Below are positions 18,046 through 26,628 of a stretch of DNA of 64,000 bases, piece by piece. The stretch comes from Streptomyces olivochromogenes (lineage in GTDB: Bacteria; Actinomycetota; Actinomycetes; Streptomycetales; Streptomycetaceae). The notes beneath the pieces were generated by a model that saw only the letters and a program-made list of their open reading frames with translations, was not told where the DNA came from and did not search any database. The stretch lies in contig NZ_JADDRL010000016.1 in NCBI RefSeq assembly GCF_021538895.1, forward strand, positions 1 through 64,000, written 5' to 3'. A program made the position numbers and the translations under genes. Position 1 is the stretch's first letter. Each line of letters opens with the position of its first letter.

Positions 18046-19332
18046 CTAGCGCCGTACGTGCCCGTCGCCGGTGACGATGTACTTCGTGCTGGTCAGCTCC
18101 GGCAGGCCCATCGGGCCGCGGGCGTGCAGCTTCTGCGTGGAGATGCCGATCTCCGCGCCGAAGCCGAACTGGCCGCCGTCGGTGAAGCGGGTGGAGGTGT
18201 TCACGGCGACGGTGGTGGAGTCGACCAGTTGGGTGAAGCGGCGGGCGGCCTGCTGGGAAGTGGTGACGATCGCCTCGGTGTGGCCGGAGGTCCACAGCCG
18301 GATGTGCTCGACGGCCTTGTCCAGCGAGTCCACCACCGCGGCGGCGATGTCGTAGGACAGGTACTCGGTCTCCCAGTCCTCCGGCGTCGCCTCGACCACG
18401 GTCGCCCGGGAGTCCTTGGCGTACGCCATGACCCGTTCGTCGGCGTGCACGGTCACCCCGGCCTCGGCCAGGGCGTCCAGGGCGCGCGGCAGGAACTCGG
18501 CGGCGATGTCCTGGTGGACCAGCAGGGTCTCGGCGGCGTTGCAGACGCTGACCCGCTGGGCCTTGGAGTTGATCAGGATCTCGACGGCCATGTCGAGGTC
18601 GGCCCGGGCGTCGACGTAGACGTGGCAGTTGCCGGTGCCGGTCTCGATCACCGGGACGATGGACTCGGAGACGACCGTCTGGATCAGCGAGGCGCCGCCG
18701 CGCGGGATGAGCACGTCGACCAGGCCGCGGGCGCGCATCAGCTCGCGGACGCTCTCGCGGCTCTCCCCCGGCACCAGCTGCACGGCGTCGGCGGGCAGCC
18801 CCGCCCCGCCCACGGCGTCCCGGATCACCCGGACGAGGGCGGTGTTCGACTCGTACGCGGAGGCCGAGCCGCGCAGCAGGACCGCGTTGCCGGACTTCAG
18901 GCACAGGGCGGCGGCGTCGACGGTCACGTTCGGGCGGGCCTCGTAGATGATGCCGACGACACCCAGCGGGACGCGGACCTGGCGCAGGTCGATGCCGTTG
19001 GGGAGGGTGGAGCCGCGGACGACCTCGCCGACCGGGTCGGGCAGCCCCGCGACGTCGCGGACGTCGGAGGCGATGGCGCGCACCCGCTCGGGCGTGAGCG
19101 TGAGCCGGTCGACGATCGCCTCGCTGGTGCCGGCCTCCCGGGCCTTGGCGATGTCCTTGGCGTTGGCCTCGACGATCTCGCTCGTACGGACCTCCAGGGC
19201 GTCCGCGATGGCCAGCAGGGCGTCGTCCTTGACGGCACGCGGCAGCGGCGCGAGGTCGGCGGCGGCGGCCTTGGCACGGTAGGCGGCCTGGGTGACCGGG
19301 GACATGGCGTCGTACGGCGAGAGCGTGGTCAT
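18046..19332 (-). CDS. proA: Glutamate-5-semialdehyde dehydrogenase (gamma-glutamyl phosphate reductase)
   Basis: A 428-aa cytosolic enzyme, second step of proline synthesis, reducing gamma-glutamyl phosphate with NADPH. The catalytic Cys is C264 in [36 protein letters not shown] and [16 protein letters not shown] are ProA signatures, and the glycine-rich end [18 protein letters not shown] is intact. It is separated from proB by one small gene, so the two proline genes are near-contiguous on one strand. Confidence 0.97.
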   Translation of the reverse strand: MTTLSPYDAMSPVTQAAYRAKAAAADLAPLPRAVKDDALLAIADALEVRTSEIVEANAKDIAKAREAGTSEAIVDRLTLTPERVRAIASDVRDVAGLPDPVGEVVRGSTLPNGIDLRQVRVPLGVVGIIYEARPNVTVDAAALCLKSGNAVLLRGSASAYESNTALVRVIRDAVGGAGLPADAVQLVPGESRESVRELMRARGLVDVLIPRGGASLIQTVVSESIVPVIETGTGNCHVYVDARADLDMAVEILINSKAQRVSVCNAAETLLVHQDIAAEFLPRALDALAEAGVTVHADERVMAYAKDSRATVVEATPEDWETEYLSYDIAAAVVDSLDKAVEHIRLWTSGHTEAIVTTSQQAARRFTQLVDSTTVAVNTSTRFTDGGQFGFGAEIGISTQKLHARGPMGLPELTSTKYIVTGDGHVRR

Positions 19333-19454
19333 GAGGGAAGGGTAGTGCGCCGACCGGGGCCGTTCGCCGGTCATCCCACACCCCGAGACGGGACCAACGG
19401 GGACGAAAGGGCCCTCCGGTGCGGGCGGGGCCGTACGGAGTCGGACGTGCGCAG

Positions 19455-19883
19455 TCAGAAGGGGTGCACGCCCACCGGGGTCGCGGGCGGCGGGCCGTAG
19501 CCCTCGGCGACGCGCTGGTGGTAGGTCTCGCGGTCGATGACCTCCAGGCCGACGATCTCCCAGGCGGGGAGCCCCGCGGTCTGGCGGTGCTCGCCCCACA
19601 GGCGCAGGGCCACGGCGGCGGCGTCGTGCAGGTCGCGGGCCTCTTCCCAGTAGCGGATCTCCGCGTGGTCGTTGGCGTAGCGGCTGGTCAGCAGGAAGGG
19701 GTGGTCGTGCGCGAGCTGCTCCAGGGCGCGCCGCAGGTCCGTGAGCGGGACCGCCTGCCCGGAGACGCTGAGGGTGACGTGCCACAGGCGGGGCAGGTCC
19801 TTCGGCTCCTCGAAGGTGTCCCCGGCCGCGACGCTCGTCAGAGCACCGCGGGACGCCGCCGCCCCAGGGCGCACTCGTCTCAC
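19455..19883 (-). CDS. Conserved small protein between proB and proA, unknown function
   Basis: A 142-aa soluble protein with no family I can name. [36 protein letters not shown] followed by [25 protein letters not shown] suggests a compact alpha/beta fold, and the end is Pro-rich. I chose GTG at 19883 because a full AAGGAGG lies 5 nt before it. It sits between proB and proA on the same strand and may be co-transcribed with them. Confidence 0.8.
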   Translation of the reverse strand: MRRVRPGAAASRGALTSVAAGDTFEEPKDLPRLWHVTLSVSGQAVPLTDLRRALEQLAHDHPFLLTSRYANDHAEIRYWEEARDLHDAAAVALRLWGEHRQTAGLPAWEIVGLEVIDRETYHQRVAEGYGPPPATPVGVHPF

Positions 19884-20003
19884 AACGGCCTCCTTCACGC
19901 AGCGCTCGGGAACGTGTTCCTGAAGGAAAGTTGAGCAGGCCGCACCGCTCCGCGGGGCGGTTTTACGGAACGTCCCCCACCGGGGGCCGTGGCCACCTCC
20001 CGT

Positions 20004-21131
20004 TTACGGATGCAAGACCACCAGGTCGTCCCTGTGTACGACCTCGCGCTCGTACGCCGCGCCCAGCTCCCGCGCGAGCTCCCGCGTGGAGCGCCCGAGC
20101 AGCTGGGGGATCTCCTTGGCGTCGAAGTTGACGAGTCCGCGGGCCACGGCCCGGCCCTCCCCGTCGCGCAGTTCGACCGGGTCCCCGGCGCTGAACTCGC
20201 CCTCGACGGCGGCGATCCCGGCCGGCAGCAGCGACTTGCGGCCCTTGACCACCGCGCGCACCGCGCCGTCGTCCAGGGTCAGCGACCCCAGCGGGGTGGA
20301 GGCGTGCTGGAGCCACAGCAGCCGGCCGCCGGAGCGCTTGCCGGTGGCGTGGAAGTAGGTGCCGGTATCGCCGCCGGAGAGGGCGTCGGCCGCGTGGACC
20401 GCGCTGGTGAGCACCACGGGGATGCCCGCGGCGGCGGCGATCCGGGCGGCCTCGACCTTGGTGACCATGCCTCCGGTGCCCACCCCGGCCTTGCCCGCGC
20501 TGCCGATCTCGACGTGCGCGAGGTCCTCGGGTCCGCGCACCTGCGCTATCCGCGAGGTGCCGGGCTTGGTGGGGTCGCCGTCGTAGACGCCGTCCACGTC
20601 GGACAGCAGGACCAGCAGGTCGGCGTGGACGAGGTGGGCGACGAGGGCGGCGAGGCGGTCGTTGTCGCCGAAGCGGATCTCGTCGGTGGCGACGGTGTCG
20701 TTCTCGTTGACGACGGGGAAGGCGCCCATCGCGAGGAGCTTGTCGAGGGTGCGGGAGGCGTTGCGGTGGTGGGCACGCCGGCTCATGTCGTCGGAGGTGA
20801 GCAGGACTTGGCCGACCCGGACGCCGTAGCGCGCGAAGGAGGCGGTGTAGCGGGCCACGAGCAGGCCCTGGCCGACGCTGGCGGCGGCCTGCTGGCGGGC
20901 GAGGTCCTTGGGGCGGCGGCGCAGGCCCAGCGGGGCCAGGCCCGCGGCGATGGCGCCGGAGGAGACCAGGACGATCTCCCGCTCCCCGCCGCTGCGGCTC
21001 TTGGCGAGGACGTCGACGAGCGCGTCGACCCGGTCGGCGTCCAGACCGCCGGAGGCGGTGGTCAGCGACGAGGAGCCCACCTTGACGACGATCCTGCGGG
21101 CCTCTTCCACGGCCTGCCTTGCCCTTGCCAC
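20004..21131 (-). CDS. proB: Glutamate 5-kinase
   Basis: A 375-aa cytosolic enzyme, first step of proline synthesis. The amino-acid-kinase fold begins RRIVVKVGSSSLT, with VLVSSGAIAAG, NENDTVATDEIRFGDND and LLVLLSDVDGVYDGDP; GTGGMVTKVEAARIA follows. A C-terminal PUA domain (about 285-365) is present, giving the long form of the enzyme, normally feedback-inhibited by proline. GTG at 21131 follows GGGGACGG. The open frame continues upstream without supporting signals. Confidence 0.96.
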   Translation of the reverse strand: MARARQAVEEARRIVVKVGSSSLTTASGGLDADRVDALVDVLAKSRSGGEREIVLVSSGAIAAGLAPLGLRRRPKDLARQQAAASVGQGLLVARYTASFARYGVRVGQVLLTSDDMSRRAHHRNASRTLDKLLAMGAFPVVNENDTVATDEIRFGDNDRLAALVAHLVHADLLVLLSDVDGVYDGDPTKPGTSRIAQVRGPEDLAHVEIGSAGKAGVGTGGMVTKVEAARIAAAAGIPVVLTSAVHAADALSGGDTGTYFHATGKRSGGRLLWLQHASTPLGSLTLDDGAVRAVVKGRKSLLPAGIAAVEGEFSAGDPVELRDGEGRAVARGLVNFDAKEIPQLLGRSTRELARELGAAYEREVVHRDDLVVLHP

Positions 21132-21342
21132 GTGTGGTCCGTCCCCTCGCGTCACGATATGGCTGCCCGCCCGGCAATCTACGCGAACGGGAGCGTGTGC
21201 CGCGCATCGGTCCACGCTCCGGACCACCGTCGACGAACAGCGGCGAGCACCGACGAACACCGACCGGACTTCGCGTGATCGCGCGATCACGCTTCGCGTA
21301 CGGCAAAAAGGTTGCACTGGTTGCCTGTAGAAATTAAAGACT

Positions 21343-21361
21343 GTTCAAACTTAATTTGAAC
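21343..21361. promoter_or_regulatory. Palindrome GTTCAAA-N5-TTTGAAC at the pyruvyltransferase start
   Basis: Perfect 7-bp arms around CTTAA in a strikingly AT-rich patch of an otherwise GC-rich chromosome, 3 nt before the likely GTG start at 21365. It could be an operator over a leaderless promoter for the plus gene, or act on the divergent proB. Confidence 0.5.
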
Positions 21362-21364
21362 TTT

Positions 21365-22798
21365 GTGTCACCTACTGTTCATCGTGCGAAGCGCCTTCTC
21401 CTCAGATCGGGGAAGAGCCCCTACGACGTCGTCTCCGTGGAAGAGGCCCTCCACCGAGACGTCTTCGCCACCAACTCCGGCAACCTGATCTTCAGCGACG
21501 CCGCACACAAGATCCTTGAGACCCCGGGCACCGAGGTGGTCTCGAACGGCATCGCCACCGACGCGGCCGCCGCGGCCCGCATCAACGAGGAGTACGACGC
21601 CTTCGTCGTGCCGCTGGCCAACGCGTTCCGGCCCTCCTTCGAGAGCGGACTGAAGCGGCTGACCCGGCTGATCACCCGGCTCAGGATCCCGGTGGTGGTG
21701 CTGGGGGTCGGCGCGCAGACCGGAGTGAGCTACAACCCGGCCCGGCTGCAGCGGATCGAGCCGACCGTGCGGGAGTTCGTCTCGGCGGTGCTGGACCGCA
21801 GCGCGTCCATCGGTGTGCGGGGCGAGTTCACCGAGCAGTACCTGTTGGACATGGGCTTCCGGGACGTCGAGGTCATCGGCTGCCCGTCGCTGTTCATGCA
21901 CGGCGGCCGACTGGACGTGCACAAGCGGGCGGTGGCGCTTACGCCCGAGTCCCGGATCGCGATCAACGGCTCGCACAGCGCGGTGCGCTCCCAGGGCCTG
22001 GACCGGGTCATCGCGGACGCCCACGCGCGCTATCCGCACCTGCGGTTCGTCGGCCAGAACCTCAGCGACGCGCGGCAGTTGCACTGGCGGGACCTGTCGG
22101 ACGCGAACGCCGAGGTGACGGCGATGCCGACGCACCCGGACCACCCGATGTACCGGGAGGACAAGGTCCGCGTCTACATCGACCCGGTCACCTGGATCGA
22201 GGACCTGCGCTCCTTCGACTTCTCCTTCGGCTCCCGCATCCACGGCAACATCGCGGCGCTGCTCGCCGGTACGCCGGCGACGGTGCTGTGCGGGGACTCG
22301 CGGACGCTGGAGCTGTGCCGGTACTTCGAGATCCCGCACCAGCGGCTCGACAAGGTGACCAAGGACCCCGCGGCCGCGGACCCGGCGCGGCTGTACGAGC
22401 AGGCCGATTTCGGCGGGCTGGTCGGCGGTCACCGGGAGCGGTTCGAGCGGTTCACCGCGTTCCTGGACAAGAACGGGCTGGAGAACACCTTCAGCCACGG
22501 CGACGGCGGCGCGGCCTACGAGGAGCGGATGCGGTCGCTGACGTTCCCGGCGGGGATCCGCCCCTGGAACGAGACCGACCTCGCCTCGCTCACCTCGCGG
22601 TTCGGCTGGCTGCACAGCCGTATCACCGAACTGTCCGTGGACAACGCCCAGTTGAAGCGGGAGCTGGCGCGCACCCGGGCCGGGGCCAAGGCCACCGCGA
22701 AGGCGGCCACCGTCGTGCCCGCGACCTCGGTCTACCGCCGGGCCCGGCGGGCGGTCGGCCGGCCGATCCGACGGGCGCTGCGGTCGGCACAGCAGTAG
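21365..22798 (+). CDS. Polysaccharide pyruvyltransferase family protein
   Basis: About 477 aa. VVSVEEALHRDVFATNSGN, VVLGVGAQTG, VRGEFTEQYLLDMGF, VIGCPSLFMHG and FSFGSRIHGNIAALLAGTPATVL are the typical pyruvyltransferase (PF04230) elements; the SRIHG loop sits near the active site. Such enzymes add ketal pyruvate from PEP to cell-wall sugars. The C-terminus (WLHSRITELSVDNAQLKRELARTRAG) is a coiled coil with a basic tail. GTG at 21365 and TTG at 21356 are both possible starts, neither with a clear Shine-Dalgarno. Confidence 0.8.
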   Translation: MSPTVHRAKRLLLRSGKSPYDVVSVEEALHRDVFATNSGNLIFSDAAHKILETPGTEVVSNGIATDAAAAARINEEYDAFVVPLANAFRPSFESGLKRLTRLITRLRIPVVVLGVGAQTGVSYNPARLQRIEPTVREFVSAVLDRSASIGVRGEFTEQYLLDMGFRDVEVIGCPSLFMHGGRLDVHKRAVALTPESRIAINGSHSAVRSQGLDRVIADAHARYPHLRFVGQNLSDARQLHWRDLSDANAEVTAMPTHPDHPMYREDKVRVYIDPVTWIEDLRSFDFSFGSRIHGNIAALLAGTPATVLCGDSRTLELCRYFEIPHQRLDKVTKDPAAADPARLYEQADFGGLVGGHRERFERFTAFLDKNGLENTFSHGDGGAAYEERMRSLTFPAGIRPWNETDLASLTSRFGWLHSRITELSVDNAQLKRELARTRAGAKATAKAATVVPATSVYRRARRAVGRPIRRALRSAQQ

Positions 22799-22850
22799 GA
22801 CACGGCGCCGAGGGGCACCGGTACGACGCAAGAACCCGGCCGTGACGGCG

Positions 22851-22878
22851 GAGCCCGGTCCCCGAAGGGGCCGGGCTC
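22851..22878. terminator. Bidirectional terminator between converging glycopolymer genes
   Basis: Arms GAGCCCGG / CCGGGCTC extended by CCCC/GGGG with a GAA loop. It lies between the pyruvyltransferase stop and the stop of the minus-strand GT2 gene. Confidence 0.8.
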
Positions 22879-22886
22879 TCGCGGTG

Positions 22887-24101
22887 TCAGGCCGCTGCCG
22901 CTCCGACGCCCCTCGTCGGCAGCGAGCGCCGCACCTTGCGCAGGGCGCGGCGGACGAAGGAGTTGGCGGCGGCCTCGCGGTAGCCCTCGAACGCGCGGGC
23001 CTCGCGGGGTTCGGCCAGGTAGATCCAGTCCGGGATACCGGCCTTGCGCGAGCGGAAGTGCGGGTAGATGAGGTAGACGCGGGTGGCGCGCTTCTCCATG
23101 ACGGCCGCCGCCTGCTTCTTGGCCCGGACGAACTCCACGACGTCCCGCAGCAGATCGGGGCGCTGCTGGGCCACCAGGAACAGGCGCAGGCGCTCGTGGA
23201 CCTTGAGGCGGCGGGCCACCTCGGGGTTCCAGTGGGCGTCCATCAGCGGCTTGGCCAGCTCGAACTTGTGCCGTCTGACCTCTTCGGAGTCCTTGAGGAA
23301 CTGGGGCCCGAACTGCGGCAGCAGCGTGATGAGGAAGGGGCGGATCATGAGGTCGTCGCGCTTGTCCCCGGCCGGCACCAGTTCCGCGATCAGCTTCATC
23401 AGGGCGCGCGCGGAGTCGAAGCGCAGGGAGTAGCCGCCGCTCTTCGTCACGTGCTTGCCGTCGTCGCGGCCCACCAGGTAGTAGCAGACGTGGTCGGCGA
23501 TCACGGAGACGCCGTCGGCCCGCAGATAGGCCTCCATCGTGAACAGCGCGTCCTCGCCGGTCCACAGCGACTCGTCGAAGCGCATGCCGTGCCGTTCCAG
23601 CAGCTCGCGGCGGAAGAGCTTCTGGGCGCTCAGCGTGAACTTGATGTTGGACGAGAACACGTCGGTACGGTCGAGGGTCTTGCCCCACATGGACTTCGGC
23701 GGGGTGCGGTTGATCCCCTCGACCTTGCCCAGGACCACGTCGGTGCCGTTCTTGTCGGCCATGGCCACCATGCGCTCCAGCGCCTCGGGGCCGAGCCGGT
23801 CGTCGGCGTCGAGGAAGAACACGTACCGTCCGTTGGCCTTACCAAGTCCGACGTTGCGCGGGCCGCTGGGGCCGCCGGAGTTCTTCTGCCGGATCACGGT
23901 GACCGTCATGGGAGCGCGCCGCGCGAACTCCTCCAGGCACTCCCCCGTGCCGTCGGTCGAGCCGTCGTCGACCGCGATGACCTCCACCCGGGCCGGGTCC
24001 AGGGTCTGCGCCTCGACGGACGCCAGGCACTCGACCAGGTAAGGCATCGCTTCGTACGCCCCGATGATCACAGTCACATCAGGCTGCGTCACGACGGTCA
24101 C
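22887..24101 (-). CDS. GT2 family glycosyltransferase
   Basis: A 404-aa protein with an N-terminal GT-A domain: VTVIIGAYEAMPYLVECLASV, VIAVDDGSTDGT, GGPSGPRNVGL and the metal-binding DADD (98-101). The remaining 280 residues resemble TagF/teichoic-acid-linked GT2 proteins (WTGEDALFTMEAYLRADGV carries the ED acid pair). Probably adds a sugar or glycerol unit to a wall glycopolymer; substrate unknown. GTG at 24101 follows GGGGGA. Confidence 0.88.
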   Translation of the reverse strand: MTVVTQPDVTVIIGAYEAMPYLVECLASVEAQTLDPARVEVIAVDDGSTDGTGECLEEFARRAPMTVTVIRQKNSGGPSGPRNVGLGKANGRYVFFLDADDRLGPEALERMVAMADKNGTDVVLGKVEGINRTPPKSMWGKTLDRTDVFSSNIKFTLSAQKLFRRELLERHGMRFDESLWTGEDALFTMEAYLRADGVSVIADHVCYYLVGRDDGKHVTKSGGYSLRFDSARALMKLIAELVPAGDKRDDLMIRPFLITLLPQFGPQFLKDSEEVRRHKFELAKPLMDAHWNPEVARRLKVHERLRLFLVAQQRPDLLRDVVEFVRAKKQAAAVMEKRATRVYLIYPHFRSRKAGIPDWIYLAEPREARAFEGYREAAANSFVRRALRKVRRSLPTRGVGAAAA

Positions 24102-24308
24102 GTTTCCCCCTTGTCACGGAACATTTCCCCCGTATCTGCTCAATCGCAAACAGTTAGACGGGCTTCGGCAGGAAGCGGTTGCCTTGCCGCAGGCAATGAG
24201 TGGCGTACATCACACAAGTTGTGCCCGGCACGGGTTCCCGGCGGGCCGCACCGGACAGTACGCAGCCGCAGTAAGAATTGCTCAGGAACCGGTAAGAGAC
24301 GGACAAGC

Positions 24309-24344
24309 GAACGGCCCCCGAGGAGTGCTCCTCGGGGGCCGTTC
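24309..24344 (-). terminator. Terminator of the CDP-glycerol phosphotransferase gene
   Basis: Perfect 16-bp stem (left arm GAACGGCCCCCGAGGA) with a GTGC loop, 15 bp after the stop of the gene at 24360-26480. Confidence 0.85.
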
Positions 24345-24359
24345 CTGGTGCGGGGTGGG

Positions 24360-26480
24360 TCAGACCGCCGTCACGCCGTCCGTGTCGCCGGTCGTCGACG
24401 TCCGCTGGCCGGGCAACGCGGTCGTCAGCTCGGCCGCCTCCGCGGGGTCGGCGGCGACGCCGGCGGCGCGGGACTCCTGGCCGGCGTTGCGGATCTCGGC
24501 CTTGCGGGCGAGATCCGCCACCGCGGTGTTGAACTGGTCGATGGACTTCGGCTCGTCCGGGCCCAGCAGATAGCGCTTGAGCTCGCCCCGCTCCCCGGCC
24601 AGCGGGTCGGCCGACGGGTCGCGCACGGCGTCCAGCAGGCCGCCCAGCTCGGCGGCGCCGTTGGAGAGGATCACGGCCGCGCGCACCGCCGTGTTCTGCC
24701 GCTTGAACTCCTCCACGCCGAGCTCCCCGGAGTCGGTGACCGCGTACGGCTTGCCGCTCGCGATGAAGTCGGAGACGACGCTGGAGATGTCGGAGACCAT
24801 CGCGTCCGAGACGTTGAAGCAGTCGTACAGGCGCGGCTCGGCGCCCGTGATGACCCGGTGCTCGTGGCTCGGGAACGAGCGCCAGTAGGCGTCGTCCCAC
24901 TCGGCGCGCAGCCGGGCGATCTCCTCGTGCCGGGCCACGTCGACCACGCCGTCGCGGGTGGCCTCGGCCTCGTCGCCCTTGTCACCGGCCGAGCCGGACA
25001 GCTCGGCGAGGCGGGCCTCGATGCGGGTCAGCTCGGCCTGGGCCCGCGCCTGGGCGGCGGCGTCGACGGTGAAGCGGGCGTCGGCCGCGCGCTCGGCGCC
25101 GGCCTTCTCGACCAGCGCGGTGATCCGCTGGTGGGCGGCCTTGGCGTCGGCGCTGCGGGTGCCGGTGAAGGGGTGCGGCTTGTACAGGACGCGGACCGGC
25201 GGGTCGGCCTTGACCAGCTTGCGCACGATGTTCTCGCCCGCGAGCAGGATCGAGGTGTTGCCCGGGTTGTCGTCCCAGCCCTCCCAGGTGGGGGCATACA
25301 GCACGGTCGGGATACGGCCCTCGGGCACGCCCTGCCAGGTCCGGATCGGCGCCAGCTGCGGGCGGCCGACCTCGGCGATGTCGTCGTCGCGGACACCGAC
25401 GTCGGCGATGGCGTAGCGGTCGCGGCCCGCGCGGCCGGCGGTCCACACCTCGTCGTACACCTTGCTGAACGGGTTGACGCTGGCCAGCTTGTCGCTGTCG
25501 CCGTGGCCGATGAAGACGTGCTTCATGGTCGGGACGCGCAGCAGGTGGATGTTCTTGCCGACGTTCGCCGCGTACAGCGCCACACGCACCGTCGACAGGT
25601 CCATGTTCATCAGGTGCACACCGCCGGGCACGCAGATGACCGGGACCGTGGTCGGGGCCAGGTTGGTGAGGATGACCCGCTCGCGCAGGACGATCAGCGG
25701 CCGGGTGTCCAGCTGCTCCATCGTCTCCAGCCACATGTTGACCTGGTACGCGGAGTCCTTGGAGCCGGAGAAGTACAGCACCGTCTCCGGCTTGTAGGCG
25801 GCCAGCCAGTCGTCGACCGCGGCCAGGACCGAGTCCGCGTTCGGCGGGATCTTCCGGCCGCGCACGTACGGCATGAGCGCGAGGACGTAGAGGCAGCCGA
25901 GGCCGATGGTGATGCCGATGCCGACGAAGCCGGGGACGGCCGAGTCGACGGCGGCGGCGACCAGGAGGCCGATGACGGCGGCGAGGTCGAGGTGGAGCAT
26001 CTTCTCGGCGGAGCGCTGCAGCAGGCCCTGCCGCGGCGCGTCCGGGATGCGGATGCGGGACTTCAGGTCGACGTTGCGGGTGGCGACCGGCATCCGGCGG
26101 CGGTTGCGGATCAGGGTGACCAGCGCGCCGTGCGGGGCCTGGAGGCCGTAGAACGCGATGAAGCAGGCGATGGCGCCGTAGAAGATCAGGTTGCCCGAGA
26201 GGGACATCCGGGCCAGCAGCAGGATCAGCAGCAGCTGCCGGATCAGGAAGCGGATCGACAGACCGGCCCGCACCTTGCTGAGGCGGTTGATCAGGTAGCT
26301 GCCCTTGCGGTGCAGATAGTGGTCCGCCAGGTACGTCACGGCGGCCGTGGCCGCGAAGGCGTAGACGCTCGGTATGAGCGCGGCCAGCATGAGGCAGGGG
26401 AAGCCCAGCATCACGAGGGCCGCCGCGGCCAGCTCGGCCGCGCTGCCCACCCGGGCGACGCGAATAGCGGTGGATATCAC
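24360..26480 (-). CDS. CDP-glycerol/CDP-ribitol phosphotransferase family polymerase
   Basis: A 706-aa protein. The N-terminal ~220 residues hold several membrane helices with basic loops. The rest is a CDP-glycerol glycerophosphotransferase (PF04464) domain: HVFIGHGDSDKLASVNPFSKVYDEVW, VLYAPTWEGWDDNP, VLYKPHPFTG and VSDISSVVSDFIASGKPYAV (the phosphate-binding end). Such enzymes build poly(glycerol or ribitol phosphate) chains. A ~60-residue Ala/Glu-rich helix is inserted between the HP and DxSS motifs. With the CDP-ribitol synthase next door, ribitol phosphate is the more likely unit (inference). Start GTG at 26480. Confidence 0.85.
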   Translation of the reverse strand: MISTAIRVARVGSAAELAAAALVMLGFPCLMLAALIPSVYAFAATAAVTYLADHYLHRKGSYLINRLSKVRAGLSIRFLIRQLLLILLLARMSLSGNLIFYGAIACFIAFYGLQAPHGALVTLIRNRRRMPVATRNVDLKSRIRIPDAPRQGLLQRSAEKMLHLDLAAVIGLLVAAAVDSAVPGFVGIGITIGLGCLYVLALMPYVRGRKIPPNADSVLAAVDDWLAAYKPETVLYFSGSKDSAYQVNMWLETMEQLDTRPLIVLRERVILTNLAPTTVPVICVPGGVHLMNMDLSTVRVALYAANVGKNIHLLRVPTMKHVFIGHGDSDKLASVNPFSKVYDEVWTAGRAGRDRYAIADVGVRDDDIAEVGRPQLAPIRTWQGVPEGRIPTVLYAPTWEGWDDNPGNTSILLAGENIVRKLVKADPPVRVLYKPHPFTGTRSADAKAAHQRITALVEKAGAERAADARFTVDAAAQARAQAELTRIEARLAELSGSAGDKGDEAEATRDGVVDVARHEEIARLRAEWDDAYWRSFPSHEHRVITGAEPRLYDCFNVSDAMVSDISSVVSDFIASGKPYAVTDSGELGVEEFKRQNTAVRAAVILSNGAAELGGLLDAVRDPSADPLAGERGELKRYLLGPDEPKSIDQFNTAVADLARKAEIRNAGQESRAAGVAADPAEAAELTTALPGQRTSTTGDTDGVTAV

Positions 26481-26554
26481 GGAGAACCTTTTGCTGACAA
26501 AAAGGCCGGAATGAGACCTTGCGGACGATTTGTAGAGGAACTGGGGCTTTACAG

Positions 26555-26605
26555 ATTCAGGCCTCTGTGAACGCTCCGCATACGCGCAGCCACAGAGGCC
26601 TGAAT
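26555..26605 (-). terminator. Long inverted repeat between two glycopolymer genes
   Basis: Perfect 15-bp arms (left ATTCAGGCCTCTGTG) around 21 nt, in an AT-richer gap of 148 bp. Both flanking genes read leftwards, so it may end the CDP-ribitol synthase transcript. The long loop and lack of a U-run leave room for an operator or RNA-structure role. Confidence 0.55.
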
Positions 26606-26628
26606 TACAGATGCCTATTTACTGTTAA

